This document shows positions 35,338 through 45,126 of a DNA stretch of 64,000 bases, one piece after another. Below the pieces are notes generated by a model. It was given only the letters and a program-made list of their open reading frames with translations, was not told the origin of the DNA and did no database searches. The DNA is from Endothia cerciana (taxonomy: Eukaryota > Ascomycota > Sordariomycetes > Diaporthales > Cryphonectriaceae): assembly GCA_026119935.1 (NCBI GenBank), contig JALRMH010000004.1:1302001-1366000 (forward strand), read 5' to 3'. Within the stretch, counting starts at the first letter, position 1; each line of letters opens with the position of its first letter. The position numbers and the translations under genes were made by a program.

Positions 35338-36872
35338 GGAGGCCTCGACCCCACTGCACACGTATGACATCGGATGCCACAGAGTGCGGCCTCCCGGCTG
35401 GTGGTTTCGTGGGACGCTTGCCCGACGGATTCGACGACTACCGACGAGCGGTCCTGGTCGCACCTCGTCGGCCCAATTTGTCATAATCGAACGACGACAA
35501 ACACCATCCCTCCAACCCCCCCCCCCCCTTTCCCCACCATACTCAGAACTGGACCACCCGATATCAGATGATCAGAGCCCTGTTTCTCTGTACGTACTTC
35601 GGACACACACCCCACCTGGGCCTTATAGGTTTCACTATGGGTCGGGCTCTTATTACGACTACTGAAAGATACCAAGCATTGCAAGCAATTGAGAACTTGC
35701 ACGGCGTTTCTGGAGTCAAAGACAAACAAACAAATAAACAAATCGACCAAGCGATTCGGTGTTGGCGTCCTCGGAGCCCGACCGGGCTAGATCTTCATGT
35801 CTCCCGCCCTCGGCTGGCAGCTTTTGGTTTTTCGTGCTGGATTTCGCTACTGTTGTGCTGGATTCCGAAGGAGGAATAGGGAAGCCGGAACGAGCGCGAG
35901 CCCTGTGGTGCTTTTGACCCAGTTTTTTTCTTCTTTTTTTAAATTAATGCTGGCGCCGATGTGAAAGGGACAACAACGCCTCGACGGAGGACAGGGAACA
36001 ACAGAAGACGGGTTTGCCCGTCTTGTTATTTTATTTTTTATATACCACTAGGGAGGCCCAGGCCCTGATGAGGGATGTCTTATACCCACATTCAAATGAT
36101 GAGCACAGGCCATCTGCAACGCCTCTTCTGCTGCCACCCCTCATCCTCTGTTCCTCTGTGCTGTCTGCCCACCGTGATACATATATGCCCAACGACTTTC
36201 ACCATGCCGTAGATAGTGCAGGCCCTGGTCACCTGCAAGGCATCAAGGCTAGGCCCAGCTCCCGCGCGGACCTGCGGGCTTGGGCGGTCAGGCTCGAAGA
36301 GCCACTGGTTTGGGGGGGGGGGGGGCGCCTCTATCTGGCTGGCGAGAGCTCACACCACGGTACGGGTGGTCCTATTCCAACCCAGCCACCGCGAACGGGA
36401 AAGGAACACACACACATAAAAAAAATAAAAAATAAAAAATAAAAAAAATAAAAAAATAAAACACGCGGACCTCGAGTCTGCACACTGCTGCTGTCATCAG
36501 GAAACCCCCAGAAGGACCCTCGAGCCCCGACCGAAGCGCCGGACGCCAGGTTAGCCAAGCCTATGTTAGTCGGTCACGAACGGTCACGAAGAGCAAGTCA
36601 CGAGGCATGCATACACGGAGCTTAATTACATCGGTGAACGGACAGGGTTTGTATTTATGCGGCGGTTGACATATCTCATCTGGCCCATAAGTACAGCAAG
36701 TACTGCTCTGGGAGTGAGTCGACTAAGAAAAGTGGTGGGGGTGTCTGGTAAGAGGAGTGACGCCTCCCAAGGACAAACTCACCTCAACTCGCTGTCTGCG
36801 CTTAGCAGATCGTGCTGTGGTACCTCTGCTGCAGGCAGGCCCTGGCGCCAAGAGGGTTCGACGTCCCTTCAC
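35338..36872. other. intergenic between convergent genes
   Basis: Holds C12 at 35518-35529, AAAC/AAAT repeats near 35724-35742, G15 at about 36310-36324 and an (A5-8 T)n tract at 36419-36461. No gene was recognised. Confidence 0.5.
36419..36461 (+). repeat. A-rich (AAAAAAT)n tract
   Basis: Runs of five to eight A separated by single T. Similar A/T-rich simple tracts occur at 11392-11430, 27258-27292, 39975-40014, 40676-40702 and 58973-59005. Confidence 0.8.
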
Positions 36873-37511
36873 TCACCTCGCCCACGACCTTCCCCATCCC
36901 CCCCCCCCCCCCCCACGGCCTGTGACCTGGACGACCTCAAAGCCCCTCTGCGGCCGCGGCCGGAAGGCGCTCGCCCTGTCGGGCGCCGCGGCGTGTGCCA
37001 TGAAGAGCGGCTCCGGGTCGAGACGCTCGTCGACATCCTCGTCCGCGAGCGCGTACCAGGGCCTCTGGGCCGGTGAGGGCGTGTAGCAAGGGCCGACGGC
37101 GTCTCTGCCCCCCACGCCCACGGTGGCCGTGACGGGGTCCGCGGAGGAACAGGCGGTGCCCGGGCGCCGGGATGGGGCCGCACCGGGCTGGGGCCGACGA
37201 CCCGGGCTGGGGAGGACCGGTCTGGCCGGGGGGTTACCGGCGGCCTCGCTGGTGCTCGGGGGCCCGTACCGGCCCATGCTGAAGTCCTGCTGCATCTCCA
37301 GATCGGCGGCGGCGGCGTCCGGGCCTGCGCCGTCGCTGTTCGCGCAGTGCGTCAGCCAGGACGCGGCAGACCCGACGAGTCTCACCACCCTCGGCCTCTG
37401 CCTGCGCTCATCGTCCACGTCTGCTACGCGGACCGCGTACCAGGCTGCGGCTAGGAACCCGAGCGGCACGAGGCCTATGAGGAAGTAGAGCGGGAGGTAG
37501 TTGACCTCCAT
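36873..37511 (-). CDS. hypothetical membrane-anchored protein
   Basis: 212 residues from the Met at 37511 (the frame is open 25 codons further upstream, but this Met directly precedes the membrane helix). The sequence MEVNYLPLYFLIGLVPLGFLAAAWYAVRV gives one N-terminal transmembrane segment, followed by a basic stretch and a Pro/Gly/Ala-rich, probably disordered region. The C-terminal part YALADEDVDERLDPEPLF and GFEVVQVTG looks structured. It ends in a Gly-rich stretch encoded by the C-homopolymer at about 36899-36914, so the true C-terminus may be altered by tract-length errors or a missed intron. The family was not recognised. Confidence 0.6.
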   Translation of the reverse strand: MEVNYLPLYFLIGLVPLGFLAAAWYAVRVADVDDERRQRPRVVRLVGSAASWLTHCANSDGAGPDAAAADLEMQQDFSMGRYGPPSTSEAAGNPPARPVLPSPGRRPQPGAAPSRRPGTACSSADPVTATVGVGGRDAVGPCYTPSPAQRPWYALADEDVDERLDPEPLFMAHAAAPDRASAFRPRPQRGFEVVQVTGRGGGGGGWGRSWAR

Positions 37512-38898
37512 GGTGCCGCGCCGTGGAGCGGGCCGGCCAGCAGGGTGGATATGCTTGGTGGGACGCGGGTGGTTAAGCAGGTACATGTGTTAGTTGAATG
37601 AGCTGTTGATCGTCACGACGGCGGAACCTGGGGATCTTTCTCGGACCAGCAGCACTTGCGGCCGACTAGCAGCTTGCCTGTTCGGTGGTTTGGTTTTGCC
37701 TTCACCGTCCGTCCAGGTCCTCCGGATTCAGACAGCAAGGTGATCCAGAATCGGCGGGCCTGGGACCTTTTAATAAGGCCGTCCTGGCAACTATTGCCAG
37801 TCTTCTTTGTGTTTGAGTGTTTTCTTACAATGGCTCTGTCTCTCCCGCCTGCCGCAGAATGGCCCTTCACGTGCGTGCCGCGCTGCCTTTGATGATTTCT
37901 CTAGGGAGACACAAAGACATTAACGATGGAGGACCTCGGACAGTGAACGGCATTGATCTGCCTGCGAGAGAGATGGTCTGTTTGGCGCGCCTCCCACCAT
38001 GTGGTGTTGAAGAAAAGACAAGAATCGAGGAGGGCATGCTCTGACGGGCGTGCCGTCCAACCAAGGCTGCTTCCAACATCACCGGTCATGCCCAGCGCCG
38101 AGCCGGATCGTCGAGACCACGGCCATGATGCTGTTTCAGCCATAGTAGCCACCCGAGCACGGTCCTTGATCGCAACTCAGATATGGCACTTCGGCCCGTC
38201 GTCTTAAGACGACGGTGGCTCAATATTGACTCAGTTGACGTTGTTTAAGGGGGAGGGGGGACCGCCAATCAGATTCATGTGATCGTTACTATCGCCATGT
38301 TAACACGCACACGGGAAACTTGAACGAAGGCTAGGACGCTTGTCCTGTCGTCGGTAACCCACCCCTCTGTGACCGGACAGAATTCCTCTTGGCCCGTGAG
38401 GTCGATGATGCTCATCTACCACCTAGTGATACTGAACTTCAATGTTGCTCCTAGGGCGTTTCGTTTCAAGGCTTGCGCTACCGTAGCCCCCAGCAGAACA
38501 AGCTCAATTATTGGCCGGGCACCTGCACATGCGCATACAGTCAAACGGGCCCATCTCGCATCACAGCAAGTTAACCTCGTTCATGCCTGTTCAAAATTAC
38601 GGCGGCCTATAGTGGTAAATGTATCACAAACATCGGGCCACTTTCGTGTCCGGCAGTTACTTCTCCGAGTTGCGTGAGATGCAGCGCCTCGGGCCGGGTG
38701 GTTCGGACGATTACAGCTTGGGAAAAGAGAATAAGCAAGGAGGCGAGGTTGCCTTATAAGTCGATCGTATAATTCGGACTGCAGCTCTCTGTTCGCCAGG
38801 CATGTCTTGTATCTGTCTTCCTAAGTTAAAAAGTAGATGCTGCTTCCACATGAGGGGGTGTAGCATCTGCGCTTTCTAACAATCACCATAGCTGCCTC
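37512..38898. other. intergenic, left flank of the gene cluster
   Basis: No gene was recognised. It contains the promoter side of the small membrane protein and the 3' flank of the DUF4243 gene. Confidence 0.5.
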
Positions 38899-40557
38899 TC
38901 AATTCCACATGACTCCGTTGAAGACACGCTGAGAGAAGCTCTTGTCCTCGCCGTTCCCGTTCTGTCCAATAGGCTGACCAGAGGACGCCGAGACGTCCAA
39001 GTCAGGAACGGAGTCCCAGGCCTTATCCAGGCCCCCGTAGAACACCCACCTCGTCATGTTGTTGACCACCATCTCCCCGCCAAAGCCAACCCGTGTCAAC
39101 ACGCCCTTTGTGACCTCCTCCGAAAGCTTGTTACCACCAGGCTCAAAAGCCCGCTCAATAGAATCCATGGACATGTGCGCGACCTTGATGAAGTCGCTCT
39201 TCGCGATGGGAAAACCGGCCGCCGGCTCGGCCAGCTTCTCCAGGCTGAAGAGGGCCCGGATCAGCTTCGCCGCGTGGCCCTCGTCGCGGTAGACGATGGA
39301 CCGCTGGAACAGCTCCGGCCAGCCATGCTCCGGGTGCCGCGGCTTGTACTCCACGATGCGCTCGGGGTAGAGGGGCGGGCACCCGCAGCCTGCGTACATG
39401 ACAGCGTCGACGCGTGCCTTTGCCTCGAGCAAGCGGGCCTTGTCCTCGTTGGACAGCCAGTCCTGCGCCAGGATGGCCGGGTAGAAGACCATGAGAGTCG
39501 CGGCGTGCAGGAGCACAAAGTCCACGGCCTCGCGCTTGCCCGGCTTCTGCGCGGCGCCGATCATGTACGCACACGTATGCATGATATCGGCCATCTTGCG
39601 CTGCAGGTCCTCGTCGGTCGGCTTCACCTGGAACTGGGCCAGGTGAGGCGCCAGCTGCTGGGAGGTGACGCGCTTGAGGAAGCCGTCGGGGATCTTGTTG
39701 AAAGGATCCGTGGCCTTGACGCCCGAGGCGATCACGGGGTCATGACGGAAGGAATCCAGGACCTGGAGAAGCGTCCTGGAGGGCACGCCCTCGTTCGTGC
39801 GGACGTACTCTTCCGCTGCCAGGAGGAAATCCTTGGGCCAGCTCTCGTGGACGCAGGCTCCAGCGAGGGCCTCTGCGATGAGGCTTGGCTGCCTGAACTC
39901 GATGGCACACCCAAGGTGGATTATTGGGTGCACGAGGTCTTGACGAGGGGTGTCAGAAGACTGGGTTCCCAGCTTTTTATTTTTTTTTTAATTTTTTTAA
40001 TTTTTTTTTTAATGAGTCAACTGACCTGTATACATCCGGCCAAAAATGTCGTCAGCCCGCTCGTCGCCCTTGAGGAGATACTCCTTGAGGACGCATGGCA
40101 CGCCCTTCTCGGCAACTTCGTTCTCGAAGAAGCGCAGAAGATCGGCGTAATGGTCGTCACTCCCAAGACAACCGTCGAAGACCTTTGGGTCCTTCAGATC
40201 CAGATTCTGAGGGGCTTCTGCCTTCTCGATGGATGACTGGTAGGGCTGGTTGTAATCCCACATGTCCTGTATCTCACTGGGCGACGCCCCCAGAGCCCAG
40301 AGGGCCAGGAGATGGTGAACAACATGGTCCAAGCCTTGTGTGAGCTTCACAGTCTGGCTTTATGGATTTTCTAACTCACTGTGAAATGTCTGCTTCCATC
40401 GCGTGTGGTAGGAGGCGTGGTTTACGGTGAGTAGATCTGATGTGATCTTTGCGCTTTCAGCCGTCAGGCCTTGGACGTGTGTGTAACCTGGAGTGGCATC
40501 AGGTGACAGCTGGACCTCGGTAGACGAGAGCTGGTTTTTGGGGCCGCTGCCTGTCAT
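38899..40557 (-). CDS. DUF4243 oxygenase (questin oxidase / AflY-like)
   Basis: Three exons, 40380-40557, 40026-40334 and 38899-39938, join in frame to 508 residues. Seen: N-terminal TPGYTHVQGLTAESAKITSDLLTVNH...YH, then across intron 1 LDHVVHHLLALWALGASPSEIQ, LKEYLLKGD, and across intron 2 VHPIIHLGCAIEFRQPSLIAEALA, HTCAYMIG, VDFVLLHAATLMVFYPAI, CGCPPLYPERI and HAAKLIRAL. These are the hallmark stretches of the family holding GedK (questin oxidase, geodin pathway) and AflY (aflatoxin pathway), which act in Baeyer-Villiger-like opening of anthraquinone-type rings without a classical flavin motif. Next to a PKS, P450 and AflR-like regulator it is a likely ring-cleaving tailoring enzyme. Intron 2 (39939-40025) is packed with T and A runs. 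The gene is divergent from the P450 across a 1.4 kb shared upstream region. Confidence 0.88.
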
Positions 40558-41937
40558 GTCGAATATATCGCCTCTTCAGGCGCGCCGGCGGAGACGAGAA
40601 TGGGAATGCCGTTCAGGGGTTTCACGTGCAAAAGTCTCAGGGTGCCGTGCAAAATTATTCAGACGACAGAATGATAAAAAAATCAAAAAAATCAAAATCA
40701 AAAAACACACATGAGTCCACATACCACTGTATAAATCCGGGGGTTCCACGGGTCAAGTCATCGACGTCAGAGTATCCCACCTGTGCGATGACAACGGCCA
40801 TCTGCCAGGGCTGTACGGAGCTGGATTTCGGTACCTTCACATGTCTCGGAAGGACTGCTGACCACCCCCCCTCAGCGATTCGCGGGAACTCCCGTCTCGA
40901 GGGAAGGGCAACCGTAGCCAGTTGAGTCTCGTTCTTGAATCCCGAAAGCGTTTCGGATGGCCAGTGGAGATAAAGGCGCGCGCGGCAGGCCTCCCCGACC
41001 CCGGGAGCTATAATATCATGGCGGAGACTCGAGACCAGACAGGGCCCCCCGGAAGGGCGCCTGTCAGAACCCGAGCGAAAAAGGTAAAATAGTGGGAAGC
41101 TACTCCGTAATCTCCGCAGCTGTAATCCGCGGAAGATAACCTGGTTTCGTCCGGTCACAGCAGGCGGTCTGACAGGCATGACAGCTCGTCGCGATGAAGG
41201 ATCCAGTAAGAATCGTGCGTTACTGTCCGGAGGAGTCCCACGATTCTGAGGCGATCCCGTCTCAGCGAGAAGGTGTGCGCTTATCTCCCGCCCTTCCTCG
41301 CGGGCCTCACCTGGGCGGCGAGGCGGGTTGCCAAGGCATTCGAGTAGATACCTGCAGGAAAACGTTGTTGACCGGGGTCGGATGTGCGAGAATACGTGTT
41401 GCTGGGCTACAGAGATAACATGGAAAAGGCCACACCAACCTGGTCAATTCCAGGATCCTTATGTAAGGGGGCCGTCTGGCTCCCAGATGGTCCACTAGCT
41501 ATCTAGCTTCCAGTTCAGGTAAACCTACCGTCCCGATACCTGTTGCGCAAGGCGAGTGGGTATTGGTAGTTGAGCGGAGACCCGCAGAAACCCCTGTTGT
41601 GGTCTTCAATTCCCAGACCTTTAAGTCCGTAAGTCGAGTGGTATTCGCTGTTCGCGCTCATAGACCTAGCCCTCGGAACACACCGAAATAGACAATTGGG
41701 GATATCGTGAAAGTAATGCGTACACTGGAACACGGGCGTAGTTGTCGGGCATAAGTCGTGCTCAGCAAGAACAACTGTTACTCAAGACCGATTTGACATT
41801 CGGGAATATGCCCAACTCTGCGAAAGTCCATGAAGCAACTCCCCGAGGAAAACACTATATTAGCCTATTACTTGTACAACAATGCACGAGGTTTTATTTT
41901 CGACGTGCCTAAGTGTCTCTGCCGGTTTGAGTTGAAA
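40558..41937. promoter_or_regulatory. shared divergent upstream region of DUF4243 and P450 genes
   Basis: 1.38 kb between two outward-facing cluster genes. A TATA-like TATATTAG at 41855-41862 lies about 80 nt before the chosen P450 start. I searched for AflR-type TCG(N5)CGA and found none here. An A-rich tract lies at 40676-40702. Confidence 0.45.
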
Positions 41938-43590
41938 ATGAAGATGGACGCAACAATACTTGGTCTGTTCCAAAATCACAGGATCATCAGCCTCGTCGCG
42001 TCTCTTGGGCTGGCTGTTGTCTTTATCATATGGCTTCACCGTGACCGTCGGCTCGACACGATACCGGGCCCTAAGGGTCATCCAATCATCGGGATCGGCT
42101 ATAAGCTCCCACCTGATGCGCCGGCAGTCTTCCGCAGATGGGCGATGGAATATGGCGATGTCTTTAAGATCCGCGTCGGATGGTACAACTGGGTAGTCAT
42201 CAACACGCCGGAAGCCGTACGGGACATCCTCGAGAAACAGGCCGTCGCCACGTCCTCCAAGGCCCCCTCGCCCATGGGCCATGACATTGTCACGGGAGGC
42301 AAGCGGATGCCGACGATGCCGTACGGGCCCCACTGGCGAGCGCAGCGGTCCGTGGTGCGCCAGATCACGACGGTGCCCAAGACGGCCACCTTCGTCCCGA
42401 GCCAGGAGTTCGAGGCCAAGCAGCTTCTTTTCGACCTGGCCACTGACAACCAGAACCAGCGCAGCTTCTACCAGCATATGCGGCGCTATGCCTTCAGTAT
42501 CATCATGACCAACACGTTCGGCACGCGCGTCAGGAACTGGGACCACCCTGACGCCGAGAATGCGGTGCGGAGCCAGGCCATCCTGAGGAGGACATCGCGG
42601 CCCGGCGCTTACCTTGTCGACGAGATCCCCCCGCTGGCTCGCCTACCGAGAGCGCTCCAGCCTGGCCGCAGAGACGCCCAAGAGGCCGGCCGGCAGGTCT
42701 TGGAGATCAAAATGAACCTCTGGCGACGGATAGAGAAGCAACATGCGGAGGGCAAGGCTCCTCATTGTTTTGCGCGGGAGATCTTGGAGAGCAAGGAGTC
42801 TTGGTACTCTCAGGGGCTCAACGACGAGGACCTAGCATGGGTCGCCGGTGGTCTCATCGAGGCTGGCTTCGAGACCACGGCGGCGACGCTGAACAGCCTC
42901 GTGCTCCAGCTCGCGGCCAACCCTCGGGTCCAGGAGAAGGCCCAGGAGGAGCTCATGCGCGTGGTGGGGCAGAACCGCCCGCCCGCCTTCGCCGACATGC
43001 GTGACCTCCCTTACGTCCGCGCCTGCGTTAAGGAGATGCTCCGCATGAACCCGATCCTCTCGCCGGGCATCCGCCACTTCGCCGACGAAGACATTGTGTA
43101 CAAAGGCCACACCATCCCCAAGGGGACGGTGCTGCTGGCCAACACGGCGTTCCTGCACTTCGACCCCCAGCGCTACGAGAAACCCTTTGAGTTCAGGCCC
43201 GAGCGGTATGTCGACCATAACCTTTACTCCTCCGAGTACGCGGCCATGAGTGATCCCTACAAGCGCGACCACTTCACCTTCAGCACGGCCCGGAGAACAT
43301 GCCCGGGCGCGCGCCTGGCCGAGAACTCGCTCGATATCGCCCTGGCTGGCATCCTGTGGGCCTATGAGATCCGGCCGCCAGTCATAGACGGCGTCGAGGT
43401 TGACGTGGATGTTAGCGCCAAGGCGTACGCGGAAGCGGGGTTTACCATCCCTAAGCCCTTCGCTGCAAGATTCCTGCCCAGAAGCGAGAGCAGGCTTCAA
43501 ATAGTCAAGGAGCAGTGGGATCTTGCATGCAAGAATGGCTACGAGCTGAGAGGTGTACCGGTGGACATCGACGGGATGATACAATACTAG
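41938..43590 (+). CDS. cytochrome P450 monooxygenase
   Basis: An intron-free gene of 550 residues from Met at 41938. An in-frame ATG at 41830 would add 36 residues but lies upstream of the TATA-like box. Seen: an N-terminal membrane anchor (IISLVASLGLAVVFIIWLH) and the IPGPKGHPIIG hinge, C-helix YGPHWRAQRSVVRQ, I-helix AGGLIEAGFETTAAT, the K-helix ExxR as KEMLR, FRPERY, and the heme-binding loop FSTARRTCPGARLAEN with ligand Cys455. The loop has S-T-A where most P450s have G-x-G. The overall look is that of the OrdA/AflQ-like fungal tailoring P450s. Inferred role: hydroxylation or oxidation of the PKS product at the ER membrane. It is convergent with the regulator gene, 117 bp apart. Confidence 0.93.
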   Translation: MKMDATILGLFQNHRIISLVASLGLAVVFIIWLHRDRRLDTIPGPKGHPIIGIGYKLPPDAPAVFRRWAMEYGDVFKIRVGWYNWVVINTPEAVRDILEKQAVATSSKAPSPMGHDIVTGGKRMPTMPYGPHWRAQRSVVRQITTVPKTATFVPSQEFEAKQLLFDLATDNQNQRSFYQHMRRYAFSIIMTNTFGTRVRNWDHPDAENAVRSQAILRRTSRPGAYLVDEIPPLARLPRALQPGRRDAQEAGRQVLEIKMNLWRRIEKQHAEGKAPHCFAREILESKESWYSQGLNDEDLAWVAGGLIEAGFETTAATLNSLVLQLAANPRVQEKAQEELMRVVGQNRPPAFADMRDLPYVRACVKEMLRMNPILSPGIRHFADEDIVYKGHTIPKGTVLLANTAFLHFDPQRYEKPFEFRPERYVDHNLYSSEYAAMSDPYKRDHFTFSTARRTCPGARLAENSLDIALAGILWAYEIRPPVIDGVEVDVDVSAKAYAEAGFTIPKPFAARFLPRSESRLQIVKEQWDLACKNGYELRGVPVDIDGMIQY

Positions 43591-43707
43591 ACCACTAGGA
43601 AGAGATGGCGACCAGGGCACCCCAGGCGCCAGGGTACTCAACTTGCTTGGCTTTCGGCTGTGTAGACCTCTTTTCATTCTCCCTATAAAGCTCTCTCTAT
43701 CTCTAGA

Positions 43708-45126
43708 TTAAGTATTGAACTCCATCAACTTCGATCTTATCATATCATTAATTCTCGCATACTCCTCCTTGAGCCAAGCGTCGAGAGCTTGATGCAAACC
43801 CCCGGAGGGGTTAGAATAGACCCCAACACAGGAAGAAAACAGGTCAATGAGGTCTCCGATCCTTTTCACCTCGCCCGATAGCAACTGCATCATCAGGGCG
43901 GTCTGCATGTGCTGGTCGTCGACATTAAAGCCCCCGATGGCTATCTTGAGAGGAGCAACAGCGAGACTGGGAGAGGTTTGTGGCAGTGCTAGTATGTCTC
44001 GTGTCGAACTTGCTGAGGACCTGGTGCTCGGTACAGATGCGGGCTCGAAACTGATTCCACCTGGGAAGGTTCCGGCCATGCTGACATCCATTCCAGGCCC
44101 TTCAATCGTACCCCCTACACACGAGGGGGTGTGTCGTGCACCGCCGGCCGCCTCGCGATACCAGTTCAGGACCCGGTGGATTATGGACGCGTAAAGTAGT
44201 GCGAGCTGTGGGGATGTCGCGCAGGAGCAGGTCAGAAGGCGGCTGAGCCGCTCGCTGGCCTCGCGGTTAAGACGTAGGACGTGGTCCAGGGGCAGACCAG
44301 AAGCGGTGGTCCCTGAGAGGGTAGCGGGCCTCTGCCCCTTTCCTGATGGCGAATTATCAAGAAAGACACGCGTCACGCTGATGTTGAGGAAAGACAGACT
44401 TGCTAGGATATCTAGCGCAGTCTGGTGACAGTCGCGGCCTGCGAGAGTCCCGTTGGTGTGCGTAATCCCGTCAGCTTGGAAGTCTTGCGCCATGAGCTGG
44501 CTGAGGAGAGACGCATTTGACCGATCACTCCCCATATCTGGCGAGTTTGATGTGGACATGCCTTGCGCAGATTGTTGTATAGCTGATGGTAGACCACTGT
44601 TCGGATATACCATCATGTCCTGGTCGCCACTGTGAAGAGAGGAGAACGTCTGCAGGGAGGGTCCAAACTGGTCGTTGTAGATGTCGTCCAGCGCGTCGAA
44701 GGCCAGGGAGATGTCGTCGTGCCCAGCGTGGGCCACATTGTCGTCACGCATATCCTGCCCGGGGCCCTCGGTGCTGGAGAAGCCACCGAGGTCGAGCATG
44801 GTCTCCCCGCCCTCCTTGTTCCTGCTCACATCCTCCATGCTGCCCTCATCCGTGGCACTGGCAGACGCGCTTTCCACGGGGCCCGTTGTGGCTGCAGCCG
44901 GCTTGCTCGACGAGCGAGGTTGCAGGTTCACGGGTATGCGAACTCGCGGGCGCTTCCCCATCTTCCGCGACTGCCCGTAGACGCATTGTATGCCCTGGGC
45001 GACACAGCGGCCGCATGCTGGCTGGCCTCGGTCGCACTTGAGTTTGGACGCACCACATCCGTCACAGCTGGCTCGCAATTTCGGTGGTTTTCCAGGTCCT
45101 CGCGCCGCGGGTGCCTCACCGTTCAT
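43708..45126 (-). CDS. AflR-like Zn2Cys6 cluster activator
   Basis: A single exon of 472 residues. The zinc cluster at about residues 20-50 has spacing C-X2-C-X6-C-X6-C-X2-C-X6-C (CDGCGASKLKCDRGQPACGRC...). It is followed by the basic linker RKMGKRPRVRIPVN that in AflR-type proteins contributes to DNA recognition. The long Ser/Gly/acidic middle is typical of an activation region. The C-terminal half (HQTALDILASLSFLN, LDHVLRLNREASERL, CATSPQLALLYASIIHRVLNWYREA, KIAIGGFNVDDQHMQTALMMQLL) matches the aflatoxin-regulatory-protein domain. It probably switches on the surrounding biosynthetic genes; AflR itself binds TCG(N5)CGA. It is divergent from the PKS across 3.5 kb. Confidence 0.9.
   Translation of the reverse strand: MNGEAPAARGPGKPPKLRASCDGCGASKLKCDRGQPACGRCVAQGIQCVYGQSRKMGKRPRVRIPVNLQPRSSSKPAAATTGPVESASASATDEGSMEDVSRNKEGGETMLDLGGFSSTEGPGQDMRDDNVAHAGHDDISLAFDALDDIYNDQFGPSLQTFSSLHSGDQDMMVYPNSGLPSAIQQSAQGMSTSNSPDMGSDRSNASLLSQLMAQDFQADGITHTNGTLAGRDCHQTALDILASLSFLNISVTRVFLDNSPSGKGQRPATLSGTTASGLPLDHVLRLNREASERLSRLLTCSCATSPQLALLYASIIHRVLNWYREAAGGARHTPSCVGGTIEGPGMDVSMAGTFPGGISFEPASVPSTRSSASSTRDILALPQTSPSLAVAPLKIAIGGFNVDDQHMQTALMMQLLSGEVKRIGDLIDLFSSCVGVYSNPSGGLHQALDAWLKEEYARINDMIRSKLMEFNT

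Noticed and set aside
41830..41937. Upstream ATG extending the P450 by 36 residues
   Set aside because: The extension lacks homology-like character and spans a TATA-like element; the Met at 41938 directly precedes the membrane anchor.
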